DNA of 18,169 nt from CAZJBP01 sp964544115 (GTDB taxonomy: Bacteria; Verrucomicrobiota; Kiritimatiellia; UBA8416; JADHWI01), in the NCBI GenBank assembly GCA_964544115.1, contig CAZJBP010000073.1:1-18169 (forward strand), in the 5' to 3' direction. Of this stretch, positions 6,901 to 14,869 are shown in pieces; within the stretch, counting starts at the first letter, position 1, and each line of letters starts with the position of its first letter. The position numbers and the translations under genes are program-made. Below the pieces are notes generated by a model. The model saw only the letters and a program-made list of their open reading frames with translations, ran no database searches and was not told the DNA's origin.

Positions 6901-9012
6901 CTGCCCCGCCACATCCGGCGCGCTGCGGTCCCACTTGTGGCCGATCAGGGCGTCCTTCATCGGGAAATTCGGGACGATCGAGCGGCCGACGCCGGCGACA
7001 TACACGCGGCCGCCGTACGACAGGAGCCCGAACCGCCGCGGCGCCTCGAACCGGCCCTGTCCCTGGAGCAGCGCCAGCATCACGCGGCCGTACACGCGCA
7101 GCCCCCACCGCATGCTGGCCGTGTTGCGCATGAACGGCAGCTCGACCGGATAGCCGATGTAGCGGTACCGGTCTGCGCGGTCGCTGTGCATCAGGCTGAA
7201 CGCGGGATAGCCTTTCGCACCCCACATGGCGAGGTCGCTCAGCACGACCGGCAGCGCGGCCGGACGGCGGGGCACGATGGAGTCCACGCCGCAGCCCGCG
7301 GGAAGGGTCAGGCTCTGACCGACGGACGTGACCACGTCGTTCAACGCCGCCAGGGGCTCCGCGTAGCCGGAGGCTCCGACCCCGGCGGGCGACACGGCCA
7401 GCCGCTCCCCTGGCGGCTCGCCCTCCGCCTGCGGAATGAGCCAGGAGGAGGTCGCGATCAGCCGTTCATACGGCCGCAGCGCCCCGTGCACCTCCCGCGC
7501 ACGGGCCAGCCAGAGGTCGCGCGCTTGGCCTTGCGCCTGCAACGCCGCCATGCGCTGCCGGAAGAGCCGCGACAGTCCCGCCTCGCGCGCCACGCTGGGC
7601 CGCCCGCCGCCGTCGCGTGCCTCCACGAGCTTGCCCAGCGGATAGCCTGCGACCATCAGGGCCGCATCGAGGCTGCGCTTTGCGTCGAGGTAGGTCTCGT
7701 ACTCGCCGCCCGGCACGCGCGAGCCGGCGCGAAGGAAGTTCAGGCGCGCCAGAAGCTGGATCTCCCCGAGCTTCTGGGTCCTGTCGTTGAGGATGTAGGC
7801 GAGCTCCTCGCTCAGCAGCGAGCGGGCCGCGGGAGACAGGCGAGCCGCGCCGGCCAGCGTGGCCGCGGGATCCTCCAGGAAGCCCGCGCTCCCGGCCGCG
7901 GACAGGCACTCGCGCACGCCGGCCAGCGTGGCGTCGTTCTGCTGCTGCTCCCTGCGCCAGATCCGATCCGCGGCGGCGCGGTCCACGCTCGGGCCGACCA
8001 CGGCCGACAGCCGGTCGGCCGCGAGCCGCCCCATGACGTTCGCAGCGTAGGCCACGAACACCGCATCGCGCCGCAGCCCGGCCCGCCGGTAGGCGGGCAG
8101 GGAGTCGAGCATGGCCAGCTGGACGGCCAGGCCCATGGCGCTCAGCGGGCCGGGCGCAAGGTCCGGCAGCACGGAGCAGGCGTCGTAGGCGGCCGTGTTC
8201 ATGACCGCCTCGCGCGCCGGAGCGCCGGAAGACGCAAGGACGCCGACGAAGGTCGTGGACGCGACCCGCTGCCACTCGACGCGCACCCGCAGGGTCACGG
8301 TCTCCCCGTCGTGCTCCAGCACGCGGGGCGTGGCGGCGACCCGGACGACGTTGACCGGAATGGCGCCGCAGGCGGAGAGACGGTCCCAGGCCACGTGCTC
8401 CAGGCCATCCCGGTGGGTGACGATGAGGGCCTCGAAGCCCAGCTCGGAGAGAGTGCTCCAGGAGACGTCCGCCATGGGCGGCGGGCGGCTCAGGTCCAGC
8501 ACGGCGATCAGGCCGGCAAAGGATGCGCTCCGTTTCAGCAGCTCCGGCGTGAGTACGGCGAGCGTCCCCCGCAGGCCTCCCGCGGGCGTCACCGGCGGCT
8601 GGCAGTGGTTCGGCAGGAAAGGAAACACCTCAACCCCGTCGAGCGCGCGACCGTCCGCGCCCGCGATGTCCCGGCGAACGGTCACGGGAATGGCGTCCTC
8701 GTGCGGCAGCTCATAGACCTTCAGGCCGGCGGCGGCGTAGGACTTGCGGATGAACGCCTCCGTCTTCCGAAAGCCGTCCTGGCCGGGGTAGCGCGAGCCG
8801 AAGGCGAGGATGGCGTCCAGCTTGGACCGCACGGCATCGGGCGAGAGCGCCTGCTCCATCGGAGCCGGCGGGCACGCATCGGCCGCCCGCACCGGCTCCG
8901 CCACCGGCGTCGGTGCAAAGGCGCTCAGAAAGGCGGCCGCCGCCAGCGCCGCGGCGAGCAGAAACGCCGCGCTGCCGATCCAGGGCCTCATATATGTGGG
9001 CGTCTTCTTCAT
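3988..9012 (-). CDS. giant FtsX-type ABC permease with N-terminal degenerate M28-peptidase-like ectodomain
   Basis: 1674 residues. Order: N-terminal membrane anchor or signal (12-34); periplasmic region 35-960 whose first part (about 55-340) has the M28 layout, including a PA-like insert (about 145-245); a beta-rich stretch near 655-760 recalling carboxypeptidase-regulatory domains; three helices (963-985, 998-1017, 1019-1043); then a classical four-helix FtsX unit with helices at 1089-1110, 1388-1408, 1430-1458 and 1476-1498 and a MacB-like periplasmic domain at 1111-1387. SLGLNNMHRRRVRTGLT and the coupling motif GSVYERRDEIFVYNAVG match the family. A 160-residue cytoplasmic tail (1515-1674) is unassigned. 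M28 metal ligands appear lost: AYD replaces HYD (A275), PLSAMG replaces the NDNxxG Asp, and AANVMG replaces the EE pair, so peptidase activity is unlikely. The ATG at 9012 overlaps the upstream stop (ATGA). The frame stays open to 9885 only as a shadow of the upstream gene. Confidence 0.88.
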   Translation of the reverse strand: MKKTPTYMRPWIGSAAFLLAAALAAAAFLSAFAPTPVAEPVRAADACPPAPMEQALSPDAVRSKLDAILAFGSRYPGQDGFRKTEAFIRKSYAAAGLKVYELPHEDAIPVTVRRDIAGADGRALDGVEVFPFLPNHCQPPVTPAGGLRGTLAVLTPELLKRSASFAGLIAVLDLSRPPPMADVSWSTLSELGFEALIVTHRDGLEHVAWDRLSACGAIPVNVVRVAATPRVLEHDGETVTLRVRVEWQRVASTTFVGVLASSGAPAREAVMNTAAYDACSVLPDLAPGPLSAMGLAVQLAMLDSLPAYRRAGLRRDAVFVAYAANVMGRLAADRLSAVVGPSVDRAAADRIWRREQQQNDATLAGVRECLSAAGSAGFLEDPAATLAGAARLSPAARSLLSEELAYILNDRTQKLGEIQLLARLNFLRAGSRVPGGEYETYLDAKRSLDAALMVAGYPLGKLVEARDGGGRPSVAREAGLSRLFRQRMAALQAQGQARDLWLARAREVHGALRPYERLIATSSWLIPQAEGEPPGERLAVSPAGVGASGYAEPLAALNDVVTSVGQSLTLPAGCGVDSIVPRRPAALPVVLSDLAMWGAKGYPAFSLMHSDRADRYRYIGYPVELPFMRNTASMRWGLRVYGRVMLALLQGQGRFEAPRRFGLLSYGGRVYVAGVGRSIVPNFPMKDALIGHKWDRSAPDVAGQYEQPFYFADASGRYALPLTSAALAGVSGYSPEAFGFGQDGTVAYVKDEGPLGQAVYKSMRVGWLAARARVNMVTFRAEPLTVLDRVNPQTLRTFSSVAFLRRDGLDAVRRSNVFAAGQEAVQAFLEPDSRVYVTFRSGASDNPLVQTVRAFSLNLDSSSRPDPAREIDGRGYLCGDRPVLRDAAGDIARSMVSVNGRRLALQERYAMADERTREFHQRSEALLAEAGKPGLPRAARELLHREAACYAILNHPELRRSIGEAVVGVLWYLGLLVPFVIFFEKLVFGFADIRKQLTAQALVFLAAFLLLRLLHPAFRMIQSSLMILLGFVILLISSGVTLLSAGRFRENFEELKRKRGRVTAAEVNTLGAMATAFSLGLNNMHRRRVRTGLTCATLVLLTFAMIAFTSASSTRVSTFTAIGKAPYQGFLVRRENLAPMSPAELRALRARYADRHVLSPRTLVVGAPTWDQLRKNPEIDAVNQPTAGDAVRAPVASVLTFGADEPLAGRIVLLTTNGWFASGAATDAAAPSPVLLPDALARALKIPVEAVNAGPVVITLGGRSVRVQGIFDSESLASLRDLDGRNLLPFDLEAMTSFRVEAGGVLAADDDPRLPAGGMVLALEGASDAMDLGGGQVRLTSVAVSMPGAGYAEARAEIDKVLEQTGQVTYAGLDGLAYVGQRAHRRTVAGLIELLIPLAIAAMTVLNTMRGSVYERRDEIFVYNAVGIAPRYIFSMFLSEAFVYSVVGSVLGYILSQGVGRLLTLLGMTGGLNMTYTSLTTVYASLAIMAAAFLSTVFPARSAMRMAETAEESGWRLPEPEGDRMAFALPFTFHADDRIAVLAFFHRYLEDHGEGGAGTFHAGMPACGVADDPLNAAYAPTMITRVWLKPFDLGVSQDLTLTLPRDPETGEFIATVALDRLSGSRESWVRLNRSFVREVRRHFLHWRAVSPAQRAELLVEARAMLEEPLREGLA

Positions 9013-11579
9013 GGCGGAGTCAGCGTCGGCGCGTTCCACGAGAGCCCGCAGGCCATGGCGACGGCCTTGATGATGCCCAGCAGAAAGTAGCCCGAGGCCG
9101 CGCCCAGGAAGACGCCGACGAAGAAGGGCTGCAGCCGGTTCTTCACGGCGGCGGCCCCGCCCAGCTTGAGCACGAGGGTGCGGATGGCCCACGCCGTCAG
9201 CGCACTGCCCCAGATGTAGTCCAGGAACTGCGTGGGGCCCAGCACGAGGCCCACCGGGTGAAACCAGAAGCCGGCGAAGAACTGGCGCAAGACCGACACG
9301 GCCACGGTCGCCAGCGCCGCGAGCGCCGCCGCGCCGCCCGACGGCGTCAGCCCCCACCCCGTCTGCGCCGGACCGTGCCCGAGATAGCGCTGGGTGGCGG
9401 CGCTCAGGTCGAGGTTGAAGTCGAAGAAGTACCACCCCTTGGGGGCGAACGCCCACTGGTAGGTCATCGTGTCGCCGCCCAGCGCGTAGGCGTTGGAGAG
9501 AAAGACCCAGCCGCCCACCGCCATGCCGCCCACCACGCCGAGGAGAGTGGCCGCCACCAGCTGTCCCGGCGGCACGCGCGCCCGATGCCCCAGCTCGAGC
9601 CATTCCATCTGGGCCCCGGGAATCAGGAAGAACACGGTCGGGCCGAGCATGAAACTGGCGAGGGTGCAGAAGAGGATGGCCTGCGGCCCGAAGGCGGAGA
9701 TGCCGCCCAGCATGCCCATGAAGATGGCCAGGTTCTGCGGCGAGAAATAGCCCCACGGCGCGCCGCACTCCGTCCGCACGCGGCTGGCCACGAATCCGAT
9801 GGTCACGAGGAACGCGAAGAAGACCAGCATGCCGCCGGCGGCCATATCCATGCGGCGAGCCCAGGCCGCCATGCCGAGAGCGCACAGGACCAGCAGCCCG
9901 ATCGCCATCCGGTAGTGGCGCGTCTCACCCCGCGCGGCGCCCTCCGTCCGCGAGGCCGCCTGCCTGAGCACCCCCCACAGGTACTTGCGGGCGAAGAACA
10001 GCAGCACGCCGGCATAGGCCAGATAGGCAGCGGTTGCCTGGTGCTGAGCGAAGGGAAAGCTGGGGTTGGCGTTCAGGCCCGTCGCCTGTCCGAACGCGTG
10101 CTGCGACCGGAAGAGGAAGAAGCCCGCCACCAGGCTCAGCAGCACGTTCAGCTCCATGAACACGGCCATGGAGAGGAAGATCGGATCCACGTCGAAGCGC
10201 ACCTTCGACCACATGGCGCCCCACCCCGGGTCGCTCAGGTAGTCGCTCAGGCGAATGTGGATCGTGGGATCGGGCACCCTGGGGTTGTTGGCGGCCCAGG
10301 CCCTGAGCAGCATCCACGCCAGCGCCGCGGCCGCCCCCGCCCAGAGCAGCGGGTTGCGCAGGATCGGAGGCGGGCCGCGCGCGGAGGTGTCGTCGTCCGC
10401 GATCAGGGCCAGCGGGATGCGGGTGACCGGCATGAGGCACCGCTCGTTGTCCAGCCACTGGCGGCGCATGATCATGTTGACCGCCAGCGTGGCGAGCAGG
10501 ACCAGCAGCACGAAGGCCGTCCACGCCAGCAGCGGCGGCGCCCAGTCCGACACCGGCACGTATGCCGACAGGCCGTAGCGCAGGCCCGCCCAACTCCAGA
10601 GGGTGTCGGGTTTCACCAGCAGGTTGGCGCGCTCCGCGGGGGGCAGGGCCGCGACCTCCGCCGCGCTCGCCACCCGTCGTCCCTTGTAGGCGTTCTCCAG
10701 GGCGGCGACGCTGAAGAGCTTGGGGTCGCACAGTTCCACCGTCCCGGCGCCCGCCAGTCCGAACTCGAGCGTGATCCTCCGGCTGGCGTGGGGAAACGTC
10801 GCCCCGTAGGCGCCGACCCGCCGGAAGCCGGTCTTGTGCAGCACGGTCACGCGCGGCGGATCGCTGCAGGTGAAGAGCTCGGTGTAGACAGGGCTATCAT
10901 CGGCGTAGGCGCGCCCGTAGCAGACCGACCGGGGCCCCAGCTCAGGCGCCCGCATCAGGACGCTGACCAGGTACGGCACGCCGGGCACAATCCCGCGGGC
11001 CGAATCCGAGGCGACGGGGACCTCGATCCGAAGCGCCGCCACGCCGGAGGCCCCCTCGTTGTGCAGGACCGGCAGCAGGGCCTCGACGCCCGCCTCGCGC
11101 TCGACGGTCCGCCACTCCACACCGCCCACGGTCTCCAGGCGGCCCCGGTTGTCGTGCTCCAGCGCGCCGGGCAGCAGGTTGGGGCCGTGCGGCCACAGGC
11201 GGTCGTTCATCGCGTCCAGCTTCTCAAAGTCGGCGGCCCGCGGGTTCGTGGCGAGGATGGCAACCAGGCGGTGCCACATGCCCTGGGTCATGAGCGGCGC
11301 GGCCACCAGCATGACGTACAGCACGCAGAGCTGCTCGGACCGGCTCAGCAGGCGCGGCCCCCCTGCCTTGCGCACCCCCAGGCAGATCAGGCCGATCACC
11401 AGGAGGGCCCACATCACCGGCAGGGCCAGCGTATGCTCGGAGGAAAAGTGGATCCCGATGAGCAGGTCGTAGACCTGGGTTAAAATGCCGGTCAGGAAAA
11501 GCCCCAGAACGGCCGCCGACACGGACGCGGGCGTCAGCGCGCGCCCATCCCCGAGATCTTTCCCTGCGCAGTCGTTCAT
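9009..11579 (-). CDS. DUF6785/DUF6784-like large multi-pass membrane protein
   Basis: 856 residues, no known function. The first three helices (about 20-43, 50-68, 83-107) are followed by a ~230-residue extracytoplasmic region (about 110-345) whose alternating beta pattern, ending at FGLAGAGTVELCDPKLFSV, resembles a galactose-binding or carbohydrate-binding beta-sandwich. About ten further helices follow (350-370, 410-428, 467-490, 515-530, 558-574, 580-598, 615-650, 674-695, 750-792 and 815-845). The C-terminal part, with GFWFHPVGLVLG and NRLQPFFVGVFLGAASGYF, is the most family-like and recalls DUF6784; the family is distantly related in style to OPT transporters. The start ATG lacks a clear Shine-Dalgarno. 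It heads a coupled trio with the giant permease and the OPT-like gene, so a shared complex or pathway is likely. The DUF assignment is from memory of the family's sequence style. Confidence 0.78.
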   Translation of the reverse strand: MNDCAGKDLGDGRALTPASVSAAVLGLFLTGILTQVYDLLIGIHFSSEHTLALPVMWALLVIGLICLGVRKAGGPRLLSRSEQLCVLYVMLVAAPLMTQGMWHRLVAILATNPRAADFEKLDAMNDRLWPHGPNLLPGALEHDNRGRLETVGGVEWRTVEREAGVEALLPVLHNEGASGVAALRIEVPVASDSARGIVPGVPYLVSVLMRAPELGPRSVCYGRAYADDSPVYTELFTCSDPPRVTVLHKTGFRRVGAYGATFPHASRRITLEFGLAGAGTVELCDPKLFSVAALENAYKGRRVASAAEVAALPPAERANLLVKPDTLWSWAGLRYGLSAYVPVSDWAPPLLAWTAFVLLVLLATLAVNMIMRRQWLDNERCLMPVTRIPLALIADDDTSARGPPPILRNPLLWAGAAAALAWMLLRAWAANNPRVPDPTIHIRLSDYLSDPGWGAMWSKVRFDVDPIFLSMAVFMELNVLLSLVAGFFLFRSQHAFGQATGLNANPSFPFAQHQATAAYLAYAGVLLFFARKYLWGVLRQAASRTEGAARGETRHYRMAIGLLVLCALGMAAWARRMDMAAGGMLVFFAFLVTIGFVASRVRTECGAPWGYFSPQNLAIFMGMLGGISAFGPQAILFCTLASFMLGPTVFFLIPGAQMEWLELGHRARVPPGQLVAATLLGVVGGMAVGGWVFLSNAYALGGDTMTYQWAFAPKGWYFFDFNLDLSAATQRYLGHGPAQTGWGLTPSGGAAALAALATVAVSVLRQFFAGFWFHPVGLVLGPTQFLDYIWGSALTAWAIRTLVLKLGGAAAVKNRLQPFFVGVFLGAASGYFLLGIIKAVAMACGLSWNAPTLTPP

Positions 11580-11671
11580 CCCGGCGTACCCGATCCACTC
11601 ACCGCAGCCACGACTTCACCCACCCCCGGCGCCAGGGCGCCAGCGCCCGCGTGAGTCGGGGCCGCGCAGCC
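11580..11671. other. 92-base intergenic region between dapF and the transporter cluster
   Basis: Contains a tight GC palindrome, GGGCG (11635-11639) and CGCCC (11644-11648) around CCAG, with no T run after it on the minus strand. No convincing -35/-10 pair is visible for the downstream cluster. Whether the transporter cluster has its own promoter or is read through from dapF cannot be decided from this sequence. Confidence 0.4.
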
Positions 11672-12508
11672 TCAGGCGTCCGGCAGGACCGTCTCGCCCT
11701 CGAACACGTCGACCGTCGGCCCACAGAGCGTAACGCCCTCGGCCCGTCCGTCGGTCAGCGCAAAGTCAACGGTCAGCACGTCGCCGCTGGCGACCGTCAC
11801 CGCGACCGGCGGCCGCACCCGGCCGCGCAGCGCCATCACCACCGCGCAAGCGGTCACCCCCGTGCCGCAGGCGAGCGTTTCGCCCTCGACTCCGCGCTCG
11901 AACGTGCGCACCGACAGCGCCCCCGCCCCGGTGACGCGCACGACGTTGACGTTCGCCCCAGCGGGGCCAAAGGCGGAGTGACGCCGCACCTGTGGCGCGA
12001 CGGCCAGAAAGGCGTCCGCGCCCGCCTCGGCCGGCGGCAGATCCTGCTGCTCGAGCACCGCATGCGGAACGCCCGTGTTGATGAAGTCGCATCTCACCCG
12101 TCCGACCGACAGCTCCAGTTCAACGTCAGGCCGCCATTGAGTGGGCGGCGTCATCCGCAGTCGGACGAGGTCGCCACCGGACAGGACCTCGGCTCCCAGC
12201 AGGCCCGCCACGGTCTCGACGGTCATGGCGCGACCGGCGATCTGCAGCTCAAAGGCAAACCGCGCGGCGCAGCGCATGGCGTTGCCGCACATGTCGGCTT
12301 CTCCGCCGTCGGGGTTGAAGAACCGTACGCACACGTCCGCCTGCGACGAGCGGCGCAGCAGCACGACGCCGTCGGCGCCGATGCCGGTGCGACGGAGGCA
12401 GAGGCGCACGATCAGGCCGCGGTCCGTGGCGGGAAAGAGCTCGTGGCGGTCGTCGATCAGCACGAAGTCATTGCCCGCCCCGTGCATCTTGCGGAAGCGG
12501 GTCCTCAC
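11672..12508 (-). CDS. dapF: diaminopimelate epimerase
   Basis: Cytoplasmic, cofactor-free enzyme converting LL- to meso-diaminopimelate for lysine and peptidoglycan synthesis. The 278-residue product matches the usual ~275. It begins MRTRFRKMHGAGNDFVLID, the standard N-terminus. Both catalytic cysteines are present: C74 in MCGNAMRC and C214 in ACGTGVTAC. The substrate-binding FFNPDGG (63-69) and the GANVNVV segment are intact. The start is GTG at 12508, which overlaps the stop of the upstream protease gene as GTGA; the longer open frame reaching 12958 only shadows that gene. The coupling to a periplasmic protease is unusual but both act around the cell envelope. The enzyme implies meso-DAP peptidoglycan or lysine synthesis by the DAP route. 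Confidence 0.97.
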   Translation of the reverse strand: MRTRFRKMHGAGNDFVLIDDRHELFPATDRGLIVRLCLRRTGIGADGVVLLRRSSQADVCVRFFNPDGGEADMCGNAMRCAARFAFELQIAGRAMTVETVAGLLGAEVLSGGDLVRLRMTPPTQWRPDVELELSVGRVRCDFINTGVPHAVLEQQDLPPAEAGADAFLAVAPQVRRHSAFGPAGANVNVVRVTGAGALSVRTFERGVEGETLACGTGVTACAVVMALRGRVRPPVAVTVASGDVLTVDFALTDGRAEGVTLCGPTVDVFEGETVLPDA

Positions 12509-14727
12509 GGCACGCCCCGCAGCCAGTCCATCAGTTCGCTGGCCATAGCCTTCGGGCCTGTCGCGCCGGTGGACGACTGCGGCTGCGCGGCCGGTTCGGG
12601 CGTCTGCGCCTGGTTGAACGTCACCATGTCGGACAGAATCTGCAGCGTTTCGTCGAGCACGACGTCCGGCCGCTTCTCCTTCGGCTCGCCGCCCCCGGCC
12701 TCCTCCGAGTCCTCGGGGGCCAGATCGGCCTGCAGATCCTCGAGGGCTTTCTCGTCCTTCGCCATCGCGCGACGGCGCTCGAGCTGCAGCGGGACGGTTT
12801 CGTTCTCGTTGAGCTGGCGAACGCGGTCCAGGAGCTTCAGGTACGCGGCGTACCGGGGGTCGGCGGCACGGCGGGCGTTCGAGCGCTCGGCCAGCTCGGG
12901 GCGCCAGCGGGCCAGTTCGCCCGAGGGCATGTAGACGGCGGGCCGGATGTGCGACCACTCCATCGCGTTCGGCAGATTATCCTCGCCCACCTCCATGTAG
13001 TCCAGCGCGGACGGAATCGAAAGATCCGGCGTGACGCCGTGCTTCTGGGTCGAGTCGCCGTTGATCCGGTAGAACATCGAGCAGGTCACCTTGATCGACC
13101 CCACGCCCTTGTCGCGGCCCAGCTGGGTGATGGTCTGCACGGTGCCCTTGCCGTGCGTGCGCGAGTCCCCGACGATCAGCGCCCGCCCGTAGTCCTGCAG
13201 GGCCGCGGCCAGAATCTCCGAGGCCGACGCGCTGAACCGGTTGACCAGCACGACCAGGGGCCCGGCATAGGCGACGTCGCCATCCATGTCCGGCAGGATA
13301 CGCAGCCGGCGGCCTTCGCGGACCTGGACGACCGGGCCGGCCGGGATGAACAGGCCGGTCATATTGATGGCCTCGACGAGCGAGCCGCCGCCGTTGCCCC
13401 GCAGGTCCAGCACCACGCCCTCAACGCCAGCGGCCTTCTGTTCTTCCAGGAGCTTCTGCACATCGGTCGAGCAGCGCCGCACGTCGGACAGCTGGGCCAG
13501 CAGGCCCGGCTGCATGTTGGCGTAGAACGCCGGCACGCGGATGACGCCCAGCTTGCGCGTGCGCCCGTCGGCGAGCGGGACATCGCGCACGGTTGACTTC
13601 GCGGCCTGCTCCTCGAGCTTCACCTCGTCGCGCACCAGGTCCACCGTCTTGAGCGTCGCGCCGCTGGGGTCGGAGGCCGGGATGACCTGGAGCACGACCG
13701 TCGACCCCTGCTTGCCGCGGATCTTGCGCACCACCTTGTAGAGCGGCCAGTGCAGCGTGTCCTCGATCGGCCCCTTGTCCTGGCCGACGCCGATGATCTT
13801 GTCTCCCGGCCGCAGCCGGCTGTCGCGCGTGTCGCGGTGGGCCGGGCCGCCGGGGATCAGCTCCATGACCTTGGCGGCGCCGTCCTCGGCGCGCAGCATC
13901 GCGCCGATGCCGACCAGCGAGAGCCTCATCTCGATGTCAAAGTCCTCGTTGGCCGACTGGCTCATGTAAGCCGAGTGCGGGTCGTAGGCCTGGGCGAACG
14001 CCGAGAGGTACGTCTGCGCCACCCACTCCCCGTCGTTGTCGACAATGGTGGACAGGAACTGCCGGTACCGCTTGAGGATGAAGTCCTCCGGCGAGAGGGC
14101 CGGGCTGGCGGCCACGCCGTCCTCGTTCGGCGCCGCCGCGTCTTTCGCCTTCGGCGGGGCATTGGTGGCCGGCGCGCTCTCGGTGGCGATGATGCGCTGG
14201 ATGTACTCGTTCTCGAGCTTGCGGCGCCAGAGGTCATCGCGCGCCGCCGTGTCCGCCGGCCACGGCGTCTTGCGCCGCTTCCACTGGAACACCTCGTCAT
14301 CCGTGAGCGTCAACCCGCCCTTGAGCTGCGTCTCAACGTAGGTGACGCGCTCGCGGATCCGCTCCTTCAGGCGTTCGTAGGCATCAAAGGCGAAGCTGAT
14401 GTCGCCCGACTTCACCTCGTCGTCGAGATTCGTCGCCGACAGGCGGAAATGCTGCATGTCCTCCGGAGTAAAATAGAGGTGCTCGCCGTCCAGATCGTTC
14501 AGGAAGTTCGTCCACGCCCGCCGCGAGATCACGTCGTCGACCGGCGCGCCGCTGAGATGCTCTTCCGGGAAACGCGCCGCGAACAGCTGCGTCGGCTCGG
14601 CGTACGTCGCGGGCGAATTCGCGCGCACGGCGTCCTGCGTCGCCCCGGGCGCGACGCCGTTCGTCGGCTCGGCCGCGGCCAGCGCCGCCGCGAGAACCAT
14701 TCCAGAACCGATCCATCTTCTCAGCAT
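12505..14727 (-). CDS. prc: tail-specific (carboxy-terminal processing) periplasmic protease, S41A family
   Basis: 740 residues, close to the size of Prc/Tsp of Gram-negatives and much longer than CtpA. It cleaves periplasmic proteins from the C-terminus and trims envelope enzymes and lipoproteins. An N-terminal signal peptide (MLRRWIGSGMVLAAALAAA) is followed by a helical N-terminal domain, a PDZ domain (about 262-350, GIGAML, LRPGDKIIGV), the protease core with DLRGNGGG (441-448), and a DUF3340-like C-terminal region starting near 573. The Ser-Lys dyad is S501 in SASASE and K527 in HGKGTVQ. The loop between them is one residue longer than in E. coli Prc (DSRTH for EPTF). An Ala/Pro-rich insert lies at 182-210. 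ATG 14727 has GGAGG 8 bases upstream; the TTG at 14742 is less likely. dapF follows with a 4-base overlap. Confidence 0.95.
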   Translation of the reverse strand: MLRRWIGSGMVLAAALAAAEPTNGVAPGATQDAVRANSPATYAEPTQLFAARFPEEHLSGAPVDDVISRRAWTNFLNDLDGEHLYFTPEDMQHFRLSATNLDDEVKSGDISFAFDAYERLKERIRERVTYVETQLKGGLTLTDDEVFQWKRRKTPWPADTAARDDLWRRKLENEYIQRIIATESAPATNAPPKAKDAAAPNEDGVAASPALSPEDFILKRYRQFLSTIVDNDGEWVAQTYLSAFAQAYDPHSAYMSQSANEDFDIEMRLSLVGIGAMLRAEDGAAKVMELIPGGPAHRDTRDSRLRPGDKIIGVGQDKGPIEDTLHWPLYKVVRKIRGKQGSTVVLQVIPASDPSGATLKTVDLVRDEVKLEEQAAKSTVRDVPLADGRTRKLGVIRVPAFYANMQPGLLAQLSDVRRCSTDVQKLLEEQKAAGVEGVVLDLRGNGGGSLVEAINMTGLFIPAGPVVQVREGRRLRILPDMDGDVAYAGPLVVLVNRFSASASEILAAALQDYGRALIVGDSRTHGKGTVQTITQLGRDKGVGSIKVTCSMFYRINGDSTQKHGVTPDLSIPSALDYMEVGEDNLPNAMEWSHIRPAVYMPSGELARWRPELAERSNARRAADPRYAAYLKLLDRVRQLNENETVPLQLERRRAMAKDEKALEDLQADLAPEDSEEAGGGEPKEKRPDVVLDETLQILSDMVTFNQAQTPEPAAQPQSSTGATGPKAMASELMDWLRGVP

Positions 14728-14775
14728 GCCAGCCGCCTCCAAACGTCCCAGGGACCGGGCGTAGACACGGACGAA

Positions 14776-14799
14776 CCGGCGGGGCAGCGCCCTCGCCGG
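14776..14799. other. strong GC hairpin upstream of the protease gene
   Basis: CCGGCG-GGGC, loop AGC, GCCC-T-CGCCGG on the plus strand: ten pairs with one bulged base. There is no U run on either transcribed side, so it is not a clear intrinsic terminator. It would fall in the 5' leader of the protease mRNA, about 50 bases before the ATG. A stabilising or attenuating structure is possible. Confidence 0.45.
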
Positions 14800-14826
14800 C
14801 TTCGCCGTGCCACACTGGATACGCAG

Positions 14827-14869
14827 CCGGTTCGCTCGCGCACCTTCTCAGGCGCGCCCGCCGAACCGG
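14827..14869. other. two-part stem-loop after the HU gene
   Basis: Outer arms CCGGTTCG (14827-14834) and CGAACCGG (14862-14869) are perfect; inner arms GCGCACC (14838-14844) and GGCGCGC (14851-14857) pair with one mismatch or wobble, around a TTCTCA loop. On the minus strand it begins 28 bases after the HU stop codon. It lacks a U tract. It may mark the 3' end of the HU transcript or be part of the protease leader. Confidence 0.45.

Noticed and set aside
4861..9090. A 1409-codon open frame on the plus strand, antisense to the giant permease gene
   Set aside because: Its product is rich in Arg, His, Gln and Gly with no membrane segments, motifs or domain resemblance, as expected for the antisense of a GC-rich gene. 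The minus-strand gene has clear domains and coupled starts.
9013..9885. N-terminal extension of the giant permease (about 291 extra codons)
   Set aside because: It overlaps the 856-residue gene in another frame, and its Gly/Arg/Ala-rich sequence is a shadow. The ATG at 9012 starts a proper signal-anchor segment and overlaps the upstream stop.
8913..11483. 856-codon plus-strand frame opposite the DUF6785-like gene
   Set aside because: Same length by coincidence, but the product is low-complexity Gln/Arg/His-rich, with no helices; the minus-strand frame shows regular membrane segments.
14776..14799. Rho-independent terminator
   Set aside because: The hairpin is strong, but no run of T follows on either strand.
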